Assembly: GCA_017871115.1 (NCBI GenBank)
Contig: JAFCIZ010000001.1
Location: 3,329,501-3,393,500, forward strand
Length of the DNA stretch: 64,000 nucleotides
Direction: 5' to 3'
From: Cunninghamella blakesleeana
Lineage: Eukaryota; Mucoromycota; Mucoromycetes; Mucorales; Cunninghamellaceae
Below are positions 10,953 to 24,300 of this stretch, piece after piece. The position numbers were made by a program, and so were the translations under genes. Position 1 is the stretch's first letter. Every line of letters begins with the position of its first letter. The notes beneath the pieces are model-generated. The model did not search any database, was not told where the DNA came from, and worked only from the letters and a program-made list of their open reading frames with translations.

Positions 10953-13900
10953 ATGCCTACTACCTTAACTGCTGAAAAAGTAGCCCATTATTTGCCTTTT
11001 TCAGGGCAAGAACCAAACTTCAAAGGAAGAATTATCAATGTGACCCATCAAATACCTTATAATATTTTAAAGTCTCATGACTATAGCTCAAATAATATGC
11101 CACTCTCGCCACCTCATTCTCCACCTCAGGTCCCAAGTAGAAACAATGGTTTCTCCAAGCATAGAATAAATAAACAACATACCTTAGAAAAACATCAAGA
11201 GGAAGAAGAAGAAGAAGAAGAAAATGAATTAAAGGAAAAAGGTGACAGCGAAAGTAAAGACAAGGAAGAGCAAGAATTAGCGGCACCTTTATCACCATCC
11301 ATTTTACAACAGACAGATCCTGTAGCTGCAGCACCTATTTCTAAACTGGCAAGAAGACACCATCAGCGAAGTAACACTTTACGTGTCAAATTTCAAGCTG
11401 CTGATTGGACAGTGGTACAGCGTCGTGGCCATGCCGCTCTTTATGCTGGTGTACAAAGTTTATCTAAAGATTATGAAACAGTTCATATTGGGTGGACTGG
11501 TCCTATTCGGGTCAAAGGAACTAAACAACCGGTTCGTCATCTTTTTAACGAAGATAAAACTAATTTGGAAAAATTATTATGGGATACAGATCATATTATT
11601 CCCATCTTTTTAGATAAGAAATCGCATGGTCATTATGAAGGTTATTGCAAAGAAGGTAATTAAAATTAAAAAAATAAATTTATATATAAATACATAAAAA
11701 GAAAGAAAGAAAGAAAAGATAGGTTAACATCGTTATTTTATTACTTGTTAGTTCTTTGGCCATTGTTCCATTATATTGTTTGGGCTAATGCTACCGACGG
11801 TCGCGCTGAAAAGCAATTTTGGGCTGACTATGTTGCTGTGAACCAACAGTTTGCCGATACCATTGTAAAAAATTATCAACCTGGTGATATAAGTATGTTT
11901 TATATTTATATAAAAAAAAAAGAGAATGAGGAAAAAAGGGATATAAAATAGACGAAATTAATGCAGATATATATGTATTTAATGATTATTTTCTTATTCA
12001 TCATTTTATTTGTAATAATTAGTTTGTGTTCATGATTACCACCTTTTACTGGTGCCTGAAATGATTCGTTCTAAATTACCTGATGCTACTATTGGTCTTT
12101 TCTTTCATGCAACAATGCCAAGTTCTGAAATTTTAAGGTGCCTTACTACTAGAAATGATATTTTAAAGGGAATGCTTGGAAGTACTTTGGTTGGTTTCCA
12201 GGTAATTTTCATTTTTATTAATTTTCTCTCATAAAAAAGAAAAATGGAATGATATAAAAAAATAAAAATTTAATACTAACGCTAATATGTACTTATATAT
12301 CTCTTTATATATAAAGACTTATTCTTATGCTAGACATTTTATATCTTCCTGTGCAAGAATCCTTGGCTGTGAATCAACCCAAGTAGGAATTAATTACAAT
12401 GGACATCATGTTGCCGTAGGTGCCTTCCCCATTGGTATAGACACAGATCGAGTCCATGCTTATTGCCAACAACCTGGTGTAGAACCTAAGATGGCAGCCA
12501 TTCAAGAAATGTATGCTGGAAAAAAAATCATCATTGGAAGAGATAAGTTGGATTCGACAAAGGGGGTATTACAAAAATTAAACGCATTTGAACAATTTTT
12601 AATCCGATACCCAGAATGGCGTAATAAAGTAGTCTTGATTCAAGTGGCAACACCTACCCATGGTGATCATGGAAAATTAGAAACCAAAATCTCTGAAGCA
12701 GTCAATCATATCAATAGTACATTTGGTTCCTTAGAATTTACACCTGTTCATTATTTTCATCAAGATATTGATCGGGATGAATATTATGCTTTGCTTTCTG
12801 TTGCAGATGTTGGCTTAATTACTTGTATTCGTGATGGTATGAATACCACATCATTTGAATTTATTATTTGTCAACATAAAACCCACAGTCCTTTAATTCT
12901 TTCTGAGTTTGCTGGTACTGCTGGTTCTCTTAGTGCTGCTATCTTGGTTAATCCTTGGGATTATGCTGGTGTTGCTAAAGCTATAAATGATGCTTTAAAT
13001 ATGTCACCTGAAGATAAATTAACAAGACACGAGGTAACTATATATATAAAAGAAAGGAAAAGGAAAAAAAAAGAGTTTTTACTATTATCCTTTTTATTAT
13101 TATTATTGGGGAAAAAATATTTTTTTTTGTTGGGTAAACTCACTATTCATTTTTTTTTTAATTATATAAGCAATTGTACAAACATGTTACAAGTCATACA
13201 GCTTCATTCTGGGCACATTCTTTTGTTACACATTTAATTAGTGTAAGTGAACAACAATCCCTCCAGTCTCATCGTACTCCTGCTCTCGATACTTCTATTT
13301 TATTGAAAGATTATACAAATGCTAAAAAACGTTTATTATTGTTTGATTATGATGTAAGTTATTATTATTATCATTTTTTTAAAAAAAAGAATTGTAAAAA
13401 AAAAGGTTAGAAAATGGAATGTTGTAGGATTATTAAACATTATATACATTCCTTTAAAATATAGGGTACTTTAACACCAATTGTTTCTACGCCTAGTGCA
13501 GCTAAACCATCTCGTGAAATGTTGGAATGTTTACAAACACTTTGTAATGACCCTCGTAATATTGTTTGGGTAATATCTGGTCGTGATCAAAAAACATTAG
13601 ATGAATGGCTTGGCCAAGTCCGTGGCCTTGCTTTTTCTGCAGAACATGGTTGCTACATTAAACCTCCTTATAGTGATGAATGGAGTAGTATTGTAGATGA
13701 CGTAGATATGTCATGGAAACAAGATGTAAGAGAAATCTTTTCTTATTATACCGAGAGAACCCAGGGTAGTTTTATTGAAAATAAAAATTCATCTATTACT
13801 TGGCATTATCGATTGGCTGATGCAGTTTATGGGTAAGAAAGAAAAAATAATTAAATATATAAGTATTAGTTTATATTGAAATAAAATAAGGTTCTAATTT

Positions 13901-14513
13901 TTATTCTTTGGTTTTTACTTAATAAATTAGTGAATTCCAAGCAAAAGAATGCCAAAACCATTTAGAAAACGCTATTGTATCGAAACTACCTGTAGAGATT
14001 CTTGTTGGAAAAAAAAATCTAGAAGTACGTCCAATGTCTATTAATAAAGGGGAAATTGTAAAGAAAATTTTATCTCAGCATCCTGATGCCGATTTAGCTA
14101 TTTGTGCTGGTAAGATTAACCGTTTTAAATAATTTTAAATTTATTATTAATATTGTTATCATTTATTTATTTAATTATTTTTTTTTTAAAAAATAATAGG
14201 TGATGATCGTACTGATGAAGATATGTTTAAAACACTTAATACAGTTTATCATGCATCATTACAACAAAGATCATTAAAAGATCAAAATCAAGAGAATTGT
14301 ACATCGCCAACAAGAACCACTCGATCTCCTTCTATTGGGTTTGCTTCTGGCTTACCATCTCAATTATCAAATATGAATCTTGCTTTATATTCCATTACCG
14401 TTGGTTCTCCTGAAAAGAAAACTTTGGCAAATTGGCACGTTCGTTCAAGCTTAGAAATAGTTGGTTGCTTAAAACAACTTGCTACTGTTAGTGATAAACA
14501 ACTCGATTCTTAG
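10953..14513 (+). CDS. TPS2: Trehalose-6-phosphate phosphatase, Tps2-type (pseudo-synthase plus phosphatase)
   Basis: Predicted 927 residues from exons 10953-11655, 11752-11892, 12023-12201, 12317-13033, 13171-13353, 13465-13832, 13931-14109 and 14200-14513. An N-terminal segment with an acidic linker (about 70-125) precedes a GT20 synthase-like domain (about 145-580) with HIGWTGPI, VCVHDYHLLLVPE, FPIGID and GRDKLDSTKGV. The glycine-rich donor loop of true Tps1 enzymes is missing, replaced by RRGHAALYAG as in Tps2/Tsl1 proteins, so this half is probably non-synthetic. The C-terminal HAD phosphatase domain is intact: LLLFDYDGTLT (nucleophile Asp639, Asp641), VISGRDQ, GDDRTDEDMF (824 onward). 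It should remove phosphate from trehalose-6-phosphate in the cytosolic trehalose synthase complex, giving the stress and spore sugar trehalose. Length matches yeast Tps2 (896). Confidence 0.95.
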
Positions 14514-14688
14514 ATATATATTTTACCATTTTTATTTTATATATTTATACATATATACATATATTAAACCTTAATTTTTTTAAAATCCGATTTTTCTTTT
14601 TTAATGGTTCTCATTTTTTTTTTTTTTTTTTGCTTTTTTTTCAATTCACTCACTTTATTCTGTTTGTATTTTTTTCCTATATATATTT

Positions 14689-17142
14689 ATGCATCCTTTT
14701 TACTTTGCTCTATGTTTACTAGGGCTAAGTCTTGCTTTCGTTTCGAGTAAATAAATAATCATTTTATTTATCAATATTATTTTAATTTTTTTTTCTTTAA
14801 TCCATTATATTATTATATTTATTTTCTCTTTTCATATATAAAAAAAAATAGGTCAAGATATATCGCAAACTCTTTATCCACGTATATACACTAATTTACA
14901 CAATTGGCCGTGTATACGTTTATTAAATAGTACAGCTACTATAGGATGTCAAGGTAATCATATAAAAATATACATATATATGTAATACTATTATAAAAAA
15001 TTGATTTTTATATACCTATTTTTGTTTTGTTCCTTTTTTTAATTCTTTAGCGCCGTCTACTGGAAGTGGTGTTTTATACCAGATACAAACTGAAAACGAT
15101 ATCAGTAACTTTGTAAATAATATACCAACTGACGATTCTTTTTCTATTATCCTGCCTTATGAATTATTAACTTTGTAAGAGATAGTAAAACATTATAATA
15201 AAAAATTATATATAAATATATGCAAGGGAATCTTCCACCAACATAATATCTCTTTTTTTTTTTAACAAGAACGAATATCCAAACTTTAGAAAAAACTAAA
15301 AGAGTAACAGGCATATTAGTGGTATTACATAGTGCTACACCGTCTTCCGGTTTAAATATACCCCAGCTTTTTTCTCCCGATTCAACATGCCCAAATTGCC
15401 AATTCGGTCTTTATGCAAATGATCCTAATAAATATATCTGGAACCCTAAAGTAAGTTAGTAATTAGGATGCGGTTTAGAAATAACTATAGCAACATAATG
15501 ATGATAATGATGGAGAAGTAGAATGAATAAATGGATTGTGACATCGGACCTAATTACTCTATCTCTATTCAGGCGACTGGCTTGATTGATACCTCGTTCG
15601 AACTTCCGATTTATGCTTTAAATTCAATAGATAATGATACAACACAAGTTTATAATGATATCATGATGGTAAGTCCAGAATAAAAAATAGAAAAAAAATG
15701 GAATAAAGATATATGTGATGAAAAGAGTTTACATTTATCTGTACTCTTTTTTATCATTTTATCAAATTAGGCATTGGATTATAATAAGAACAGAAACTTT
15801 CAACAATACCCTTTAAAAGCTGTAGATTTTAATCTTATGATGTGGGCGGCTATGGATTCTGAAACTTGTTTACGGCGTGGATGGTGCCAACCTGTAGGTG
15901 GTCTTTCAGTTTTTTCTACTCCTTCTAATAACATATCAGCAGATGATAGTAAACCCATCATTGTTATATCTGCACCAATGGATAGTCGGTCACTTTTTCA
16001 TGATTTTACCCTTGGCATAGGAAGCAGTATTTCAGGTTTAGTTACTGTTTTAGCTATTGCGGATACTTTAAATCATGTAAGTAAAGTTTATTTTTATTTT
16101 TATTGATGAGTTTGTTAATTAATTATAGTGATTATATTTATTTATTGTATTGATTCACTTATTTTTTATTTTTATTTTCATTCTCATTTTTTTAATTGTA
16201 ATCTTAAAAATAGGGATCTATATCTCCAGAAAAATTAGATAAACATATTTTATATACGTTATTTACTGCTGAATCATGGGGATTTGCTGGATCACAGCGA
16301 TTTGTACAAGATATTTCAGAATCATTTGTATGTACTAATTCATCATCAAGTGCTTACCTTTGCCCATTCGCTAACACACCATGCACTATGCCATGTGTTC
16401 GTGATCTCAACTTTAAACAAATCAACCTAAATAATATTGATACGATTATTGAATTCGGAGCACTTAACCAACTCAACAATAACAGCAGTAATAATAGTAA
16501 TATATGGGCTCATGTGGATGATCCAAATATTAGTAACCCTCTTGTACAGTCATTAATATCACAATCAAGCTCAAGTAATACAACAATCAAGATTCGTGCT
16601 GCTTCAGAAGATGGTATTCAAAGAAAATTGCCTCCAAGTAGTTCAATGGCTTTTTTACAAAAGAAACAAACTATTAGAACAGTTTTATTATCTGGCTATC
16701 AAAATGAAATGGATGGGTAAAATAAGTTTAAAAATAAAAACAAAAGTATATGATACATAAAATGATTGAAATAAATATTTGATAATACAATTAATATAGT
16801 TTTTTTTATTATATGCACTTTACATATAATAACAATAATAATGAAAATAAATTATGCTAGGTATTATAACAGTGACTTGGACGATCAAATGGATATAGGT
16901 CAACTATCGCAAAAGTTGTGTGGGTTAGCAAGTATAACTGCGCAAACAGTCTATCAACAAGCTCAAGCAACAAATTCATCTTCAGAAATTTTAAATGCAA
17001 ATTGTACTTTGGTCCATGAATTATTAGATTGTTTAGTCTATAATTATTCTTGTCCTTATATGCAAAATTATTTTAATGGTAAACCTATATATATATACTA
17101 TTTTTCAATATATCAAAATTATTTTTTCTCTTCATCTCATCT

Positions 17143-17173
<31 letters not shown>

Positions 17174-17762
17174 TAGTTTCTGGATTAGATAGAATTAGCC
17201 ATTATTCGTCTGTTTATAACTTCAATAATCCTCAGCCAAGATATATACCAAGGTTTGTATTTAGTTATCTCAGTGGAGTTAATGGGAGGCCCAGATTGAA
17301 TTCAAATCAACAGCCAATAGCATGTACTAAAATTACAGATTGTGCAACTGGTGAATATTGTATACAGCAACAGTGTATCAAGACGATTACTTCATACCAT
17401 CCTGCTTATGGAACTGGGTTGTATTATGATGAATCAGCGGGTAAGGTTAACATAATAGATAACAATAAAGGGACTTATACCGAAAGCACGTAAGTTTTAA
17501 AAAAATTATAAAAAAAAAAAAGATAGCATAAATAACAATATTAGTAAAAAAGTTTGTCAAGTATCTTTAGAATTTTAATTTTATTTATTTATTATTTAAT
17601 TATATATACAGATGGGATGCTCCAAGTTTACGATTATTTTTAGTTTCTTCACGCCAACAACAGTATATAGAATTGATTGTTGGTGTTTTATGGACCGTGA
17701 TTAGTATTTTGGCGGTGATATTTACGAAACGATATATTAAAAGTCGATTCAAATTGGAGTGA
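14689..17762 (+). CDS. NCSTN: Nicastrin, gamma-secretase subunit
   Basis: Predicted 683 residues (human about 709) from exons 14689-14746, 14852-14953, 15051-15174, 15270-15450, 15573-15668, 15771-16076, 16214-16716, 16861-17078, 17177-17489 and 17612-17762. It is a type I membrane glycoprotein that gates substrates for presenilin in the ER-to-plasma-membrane system. Residues 1-19 are a signal peptide (MHPFYFALCLLGLSLAFVS). Family blocks follow in order: WPCIRLLNSTATIGCQ, PIIVISAPMDSRSLFHD, GSSISGLVTVLAIADTL, and LFTAESWGFAGSQRF, matching the glutamate plus DYIGS region (Glu309 here). Then come YYNSDLDDQ, cysteine pairs and several N-glycosylation sequons. One membrane helix lies at about 653-672, followed by the basic tail KRYIKSRFKLE. 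The fold is aminopeptidase-like but not expected to be catalytic. Presenilin, Aph-1 and Pen-2 are not in this window. The start lies 175 bases after the TPS2 stop. Confidence 0.93.
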
Positions 17763-18133
17763 TTTAAACTATTTTATGCTATTATAAATGCGGTCTTAAT
17801 TTTATCCGATTTTTTAAATTAATTACTTTTTTTTATCTGATTTGCATATAATAAAGAATATTTTGTTTACTTTTTTTTTGTAGAATACTTTTATAAATAA
17901 TTTTAAACATACATTGTAATAAATAAATATAATACTAGATAATCTCATTTTTTTGAATGATGTTTAGTAAGATTTTATTATGTTACACCGGCTTGACATT
18001 CCGACTGAATTTAAAAATTTTGTGGAGAAAATAATTTTATAAAATCTCACATGTTACCTCTCATTTTTTTTTTCTTTCTTTCCTCTTTTTTTTTTTTTAT
18101 AACCAAATATCATCTTTCATATCCATATTCACC
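17763..18133. other. Intergenic spacer, promoter of the acyl-CoA dehydrogenase gene
   Basis: AT-rich. Pyrimidine-rich leader at about 18060-18100, just before the start codon. No gene seen. Confidence 0.6.
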
Positions 18134-20394
18134 ATGTTAAGAAATACTATTAGAACTGCCGGTTTAGCTTCTCGTCTCGTCTCTAAGAGGTAATTGATTT
18201 GTTATTAATACTATTATATATTTATATTTTTATATGGAGAAAGGGAGTGAAAGGAGATCGTGCGAAATATTATAAAACATATCTATTAATTAGCTTTTTG
18301 GTATAAATATATATATAATAAATATATAGAACTTTTACTCAATCAGCTGTTGCTCGTTCCTTTGTCCCTGCTTCTCTTCATTCTTTTACTGAAGAAGAAT
18401 TAATGTTAAAGGAATCTGGTAAAAAAAAAAAAAAAACGATATAGAGAGTAAAAAAAAATAATATCTATAGAGTTAAAATTGACTTTTTATGATTTTTATA
18501 TTGTTTTGTTTTGTATTGAATAGTTCAACGCTTTGCTCAAGAAGTTGTTAAACCTAAAGTACTTGAAATGGATGAAACTGAAGTCATGGATAAATCCATT
18601 ATTGATGGACTTTTCGAACAAGGTGTAAGTTTTTTTTAAAATATATGTATTTATATGTATATTTACGCGTTTCAAGATTTATTTTTAAAAAAGGGAATGA
18701 CAATGTCTCACATCAATCTATCTATTTTTTTTATGATTATTTTTTAAAATAGTTGATGGGTATTGAAACTGAAGAAGAATATGGTGGTGCCAACTGCTCT
18801 TTTACTTCTGCTATTATTACTATTGAAGAACTTGCTAAAGTAGACCCTTCCGTTAGTGTATTCTGCGATGTTCATGTAAGTATAGAGTTTATAAATATAT
18901 ATATATTTATCATATCATTTGTATTTTATGTATTTATTTCCATACACTCATTCATCTATATATCTCTCTATATTCCATATTTATATTATAGAATACTTTA
19001 GTAGATACATTAGTTCGTAAATATGGTAATGAAGATATCAAAAAACGTTATCTTCCTAAATTAGCTTCTGAATCCGTCGGTTCTTTCTGTCTTTCTGAAT
19101 CAAGTTCTGGTTCCGATGCTTTTGCTCTTCAAACTCGTGCTGAAGATAAAGGTGATCATTATTTATTAAATGGTGCCAAGATGTGGATTACAAACTCTGC
19201 TGAAGCTGATATTTTCTTAGTCTTTGCTAATGTGTAAATAACTAAAAGAAAGAAAGAAAAAGAAAGAATAAGAAAGAAAAAGAAAGATAAAAAATAGAAA
19301 TGTTTTTAAATTAATATATTAACTATTGATTTTGATTTATTTTTTTTAAAAAAAAATAGTGACTTTTCCAAAGGTTACAAAGGTATCACTTGTTTCCTCG
19401 TAGAAAAATCAATGGGTATTCAAGTTGCTAAAAAAGAAAAGAAGGTACAAATAATAATGATTAGTAGATATGAATAAATAATAAAAACATATCGACGTAT
19501 ATACTGAACGGTATATATATATATATATATATATATTTATAATGATAGTTGGGTATCCGCGCTTCTTCTACTTGCGTACTTAACTTCGATGATGTTAAAG
19601 TTCCAAAAGAAAATGTCCTTGGTGAAGTTGGTAAAGGTTACAAATATGCTATTGAAATCTTAAACGAAGGAAGAATCGGTATTAGGTAAAAAAAAGCTCA
19701 TATATATAAATATAAATGATATATATTAATAATAATAATAATGCTAGTAATAATTAAGGATTAACTCATTTTTTATTTTTTATTTCTATTATTATTATTA
19801 AATATATACTAGTGCTCAAATGCTTGGTCTTGCTCAAGGATGTTATGATATCACATTACCTTACTTATTTGAAAGAAAACAATTCGGTAAACTATTATAT
19901 AAACATATATAAAAATGAATGAAATCAAGTATTTTTTTTAATTTATTTCCCTTTCCCTTTGTATTTTTTTATGATATTAGGTCAAAGAATTGGTGACTTC
20001 CAATCTATGCAACATCAATATGCTAACCGTAAGAATAATATAATATAAACAGATCAAAATAATTTATATAATATTCATTAACTCTAATCGCTGTATTATT
20101 ATTATAGTTGCTGTTGAAATTGAGGCCGCTCGTCTCTTAACTTACAATGCTGCCAGATTAAAGGAAGAAGGAAAGAGTTTCATCAAGGAAGCTGCTATGG
20201 CCAAATACTATTCTTCCCAAATTGCTGAAAAGACTGCCTCTGCTTGTGTTAGCTTATGTGGTGGTGTTGGTTTCACTAAAGAATTTGGTGTTGAAAAATT
20301 CTATAGAGATGCTAAAATTGGTTCTATTTACGAAGGTACCAGTAACATTCAATTACAAACTATTGCTAAATTAGTTTCTCAACAATACCAATAG
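18134..20394 (+). CDS. ACADSB: Short/branched-chain acyl-CoA dehydrogenase, mitochondrial
   Basis: Predicted 413 residues from ten exons: 18134-18189, 18330-18418, 18524-18624, 18753-18875, 18992-19233, 19360-19444, 19549-19685, 19813-19886, 19981-20028 and 20108-20394. The first 40 or so residues are basic and Ser/Thr-rich without acids ([20 protein letters not shown]), a mitochondrial presequence. The acyl-CoA dehydrogenase order is complete: [42 protein letters not shown] (FAD site), [35 protein letters not shown] and [17 protein letters not shown]. Glu394 in YEGTSN is the catalytic base in the SBCAD/SCAD subgroup. It oxidises short branched acyl-CoAs in isoleucine and fatty-acid breakdown, passing electrons to ETF. 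Substrate range cannot be fixed by eye; a generic short-chain enzyme is the alternative. Confidence 0.92.
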
Positions 20395-21351
20395 AATACT
20401 AAATCTAAAAGAAAAATTCTAAAGATTAGATATATACAATAAATAAATAAAAACTTAAAGTGATTGTATAATATTTTTTATAATATATATATATATATAT
20501 ATGCCAATTGAAATAATCTATAATTTTATTCTAATTATCATCGTTATTACTGTTGTAATTGAATTTAAATATGTATATCGAAGATATCATAATATATCAG
20601 TGAAATTATTTCATATAAAAAATAAGTTTTATATACTCTCTTTGCCTATTTATTGATATTTTAAATAATAAAAATGCTATAGAATGAAATAAATTTACTC
20701 GGGATAAAAGAAAGCAAAGGGTAATATACAAAAAAATGTTTTGAAAAAGTAAAGGAAAGGCTATGGAAACAAAATTGAAAAATCATAAATCCCCTTTTTT
20801 TACTTTGTATGGCTTGCCTTATATGGGTTTTAAAAAGATTTACAATGTGTGGGTAGTAAAAAATGTTAGTTTCCTTTCATTATCATATAATTTTAAATAT
20901 TGTAAACAAGTATCCAATTATTATTATATAATCAAATAATTTAAATAACTATTAAGAAAAATACATCTATAATTATACGTAGATTTTTATTAAAAAATGA
21001 ACAAACCATGGTATTTATAACCAATAAATACAAGCTCTTATAATATGGAGAAAAAAGAGCTAGCAAACCAAAAAAACTCCGCATTTTTTCATTCAGCCTT
21101 GTATGACGTTAAAAATTCGCCAAGTCAATATTTTTTCTCTTTCTTTTTTTCTTTCTGCTTCTTTTCTTTTTCACTCTTTTTTTTTTGTAACTTCTTCTTT
21201 TTATCGTGAAATTGAAGAAAGTAAGTATTTTTTTAACATCATTATTCTCAAATATATATACATATATATATATTTAAATTTTATAATAATATTAATTTAC
21301 TTTTCTTTTTTTATTCTTTTTCGCGTTTTTCTTTTTCTTTAGACAAAAATA
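20395..21351. other. Intergenic region and clathrin gene leader, with a probable 5' UTR intron
   Basis: AT-rich spacer of about 0.95 kb. A pyrimidine-rich tract runs at 21128-21190. A likely 5' UTR intron spans 21221-21342: it opens with GTAAGT and ends in a pyrimidine-rich TTTAG, ten bases before the clathrin ATG. No other gene seen. Confidence 0.55.
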
Positions 21352-24300
21352 ATGGCAGAACAACTACCTATTCAGTTTCACGAACATGCTCAGGTAAGCA
21401 TATAACGAATAAGAATCCATCAATAAATTGTCAAAGGGGAAGGAGATTAAAATACTATTAAAATAATTATGTAGATGAAAAAAAAAGATACATAAAAAGA
21501 GGAAAAATTATAAAAGAAAAAGCAACTGATGAAAAAAAATAAAAAATAAAAAAACGTAATTCGGTTTTAGTATTACAAAGGAAAGAGTTCATCATGTTTA
21601 TATATGTAATCATCTCATAATAATTTTTTCTTTTTATTTTATTTACAAACTTTTATTTAAAAATATGTATATAGCTACAATCCCTTGGGGTAAATGCTGC
21701 TAGCATTGCTTTTAATACTTTAACCATGGAATCTGATAGATTTATTTGTGTACGTGAAAATATCAACAACGCTAATCAAGTAGTTATCATCGATTTACAT
21801 AATAACAATGAAATGATGCGAAGACCTATTTCTGCTGATTCTGTTATTATGCATCCTACCACTAAAGTTATGGCATTAAAAGGTAATCATCCTATTATAC
21901 TTCATAATAAACAAACAAGTATATAAGTAATAATAGTAATAATAATAAATCCTAACCTTTTTTTATATCTATATTTTCATTTTTATAATGATAATTCTAT
22001 TTTTATTCTATTTTTTTAAAATATATAGCCGGTCGCACTCTTCAAGTTTTTAATTTAGAATTAAAATCCAAGTTGAAATCTCATTTGATGAATGAAGATG
22101 TAGTATTTTGGAAGTGGATTAATTTAAAAACATTGGGTTTAGTAACAAACACTGCAGTATTCCATTGGTCTATTGAAGGCGAATCTGCTCCTCAAAAAAT
22201 CTTTGACCGTCATATCAATTTAAATGAATCTCAAATCATTAACTACCGTGTATCAAATGATGAAAAGTGGATGGTCTTGATTGGTATCTCTGGTCAAAAT
22301 AATCGTGTTGTCGGTGCTATGCAGCTTTTCTCTAAAGAACGTGGTGTAAGTCAGCCTATTGAAGGGCATGCTGCTGCTTTTGCTGAACTCAAATTAGATG
22401 GTGCTCAATCACCTACTAAGCTCTTTGCATTTGCTGTTCGCTCCGCTACTGGTGCTGCAAAAGTAAGTACAATTTTTTTTCCTTTCTTTATCTTTTTTCT
22501 TTTTTCTTTTTTTTTTACTAAACTCTTTTTTTTACTCTTTTTTTTAGTTACAAATTATTGAAGTAGACCATCAAAGTGAAAATCCTCCATTCCAAAAGAA
22601 AGCTGTTGAAGTATTCTTCCCTCCTGAATCTGGTAATGATTTCCCTGTTTCCATGCAAGTTAGTAAAAAGTTTGGTATTATCTATTTGGTGACCAAGATG
22701 GGTTATATTCACCTTTATGACTTAGAAACAGCTGCTTGTATTTATATGAATAGAATCACTGCCGATACTATCTTTGTTACCGCTGAACGTGAAGAAACTG
22801 GTGGTATTATCGGTGTTAATAAAAAAGGACAGGTAAATGATAATAATAGTCTTTTTCTTTTAATAAAAAAGGGATAAATATAAAATATTCGTAATAGAAT
22901 AATCATAATATATTAACTATTTTTTATTTTATTTTTTATACAATAAAATTTATACATTTATATATATTAGGTACTTTCCGTATCATTGGATGAAAACACT
23001 ATTGTTCAATATATCCTCAATACTTTGAATAACACACAACTTGCACTTTCTCTTGCTTCTCGTGGTGGTCTTCCTGGCGCTGATAATTTATATATTAGTC
23101 GATTCAATGAACTCTTTAATTCTGGTAATTTCAATGAAGCTGCCAAGGTTGCCGCCAATTCTCCTAGAGGTATTCTTCGTACAACAGAAACTATCGATCG
23201 TTTCCGACAAATCCCAGGTCAACAAGGGCAACTCACTCCTATTCTTCAATATTTCGGTATTTTATTGGAAAAGGGTAGTCTTAATAAATACGAATCATTG
23301 GAACTTGCCAAACCTATTCTTGTACAAAATCGTAAACCACTTTTGGAAAAATGGCTTAAAGAAGATAAGTTAGAATGCAGTGAAGAATTGGGTGATTTTG
23401 TAAAACAACATGACTCTGTTTTAGCTCTCTCTGTGTATCTTCGTGCTAATGTTCCCAACAAAGTCGTATTATGTTTTGCTGAAAATAAACAATATGATAA
23501 GATTCTCGCCTATGCTAAGACTGTTGGGTTCACTCCTGATTATTCATCCTTATTATATAACATTGCCAGAACTGACCCTGATAAAGCTGCTGACTTTGCT
23601 ACCGCTTTAGTGAATGATGAAAATGGTCCTTTGATTGAACCTGAAAAAGTAAGTTTAAAATAATTCTTTAACAACTTTTATATTGATTGATTATTTACAT
23701 TTTTTTTTATTAATTAATATTATATAGGTTGTTGACGTTTTCCAATCTCAAAATATGATTCAACAAGCTACTTCATTCCTTTTAGATTACTTGAAAGCAA
23801 ATCGTGAAGAAGATGCTGCCCTTCAAACTAAAGTTCTCGAAATGAATTTAATTCATGCTCCTCAAGTTGCTGATGCTATCTTAGCTGCTGGTATGTTGAC
23901 TCATTATGACCGTGTATTAATTGGTACATTGTGTGAAAAGGCTAAGTTATATCAACGCGTAAGTTTATAAATAAGGTTTAAATAAAAATGGAAATGATAT
24001 TTATAATAAGTGACTAATGAATATTTATTAATAATAACCTATTTATAATTGTAGGCTTTGGAACATTATACTGATATTCATGATATTAAACGTATTATCC
24101 CTCAAACACACTTATTACCTGCTGAATGGTTAGTCAATTACTTTGGTACTCTCTCTGTAGATCAAACTTTGGACTGCTTAAAAGAAATGCTTACTCTTAA
24201 TTTGCGTCAAAATCTTCAAGTTGTAGTGCAAATTGCTATCAAATACTCTGAACAACTCCAACCTCATAATTTGATTGAATTATTTGAATCTTATAAGAGC

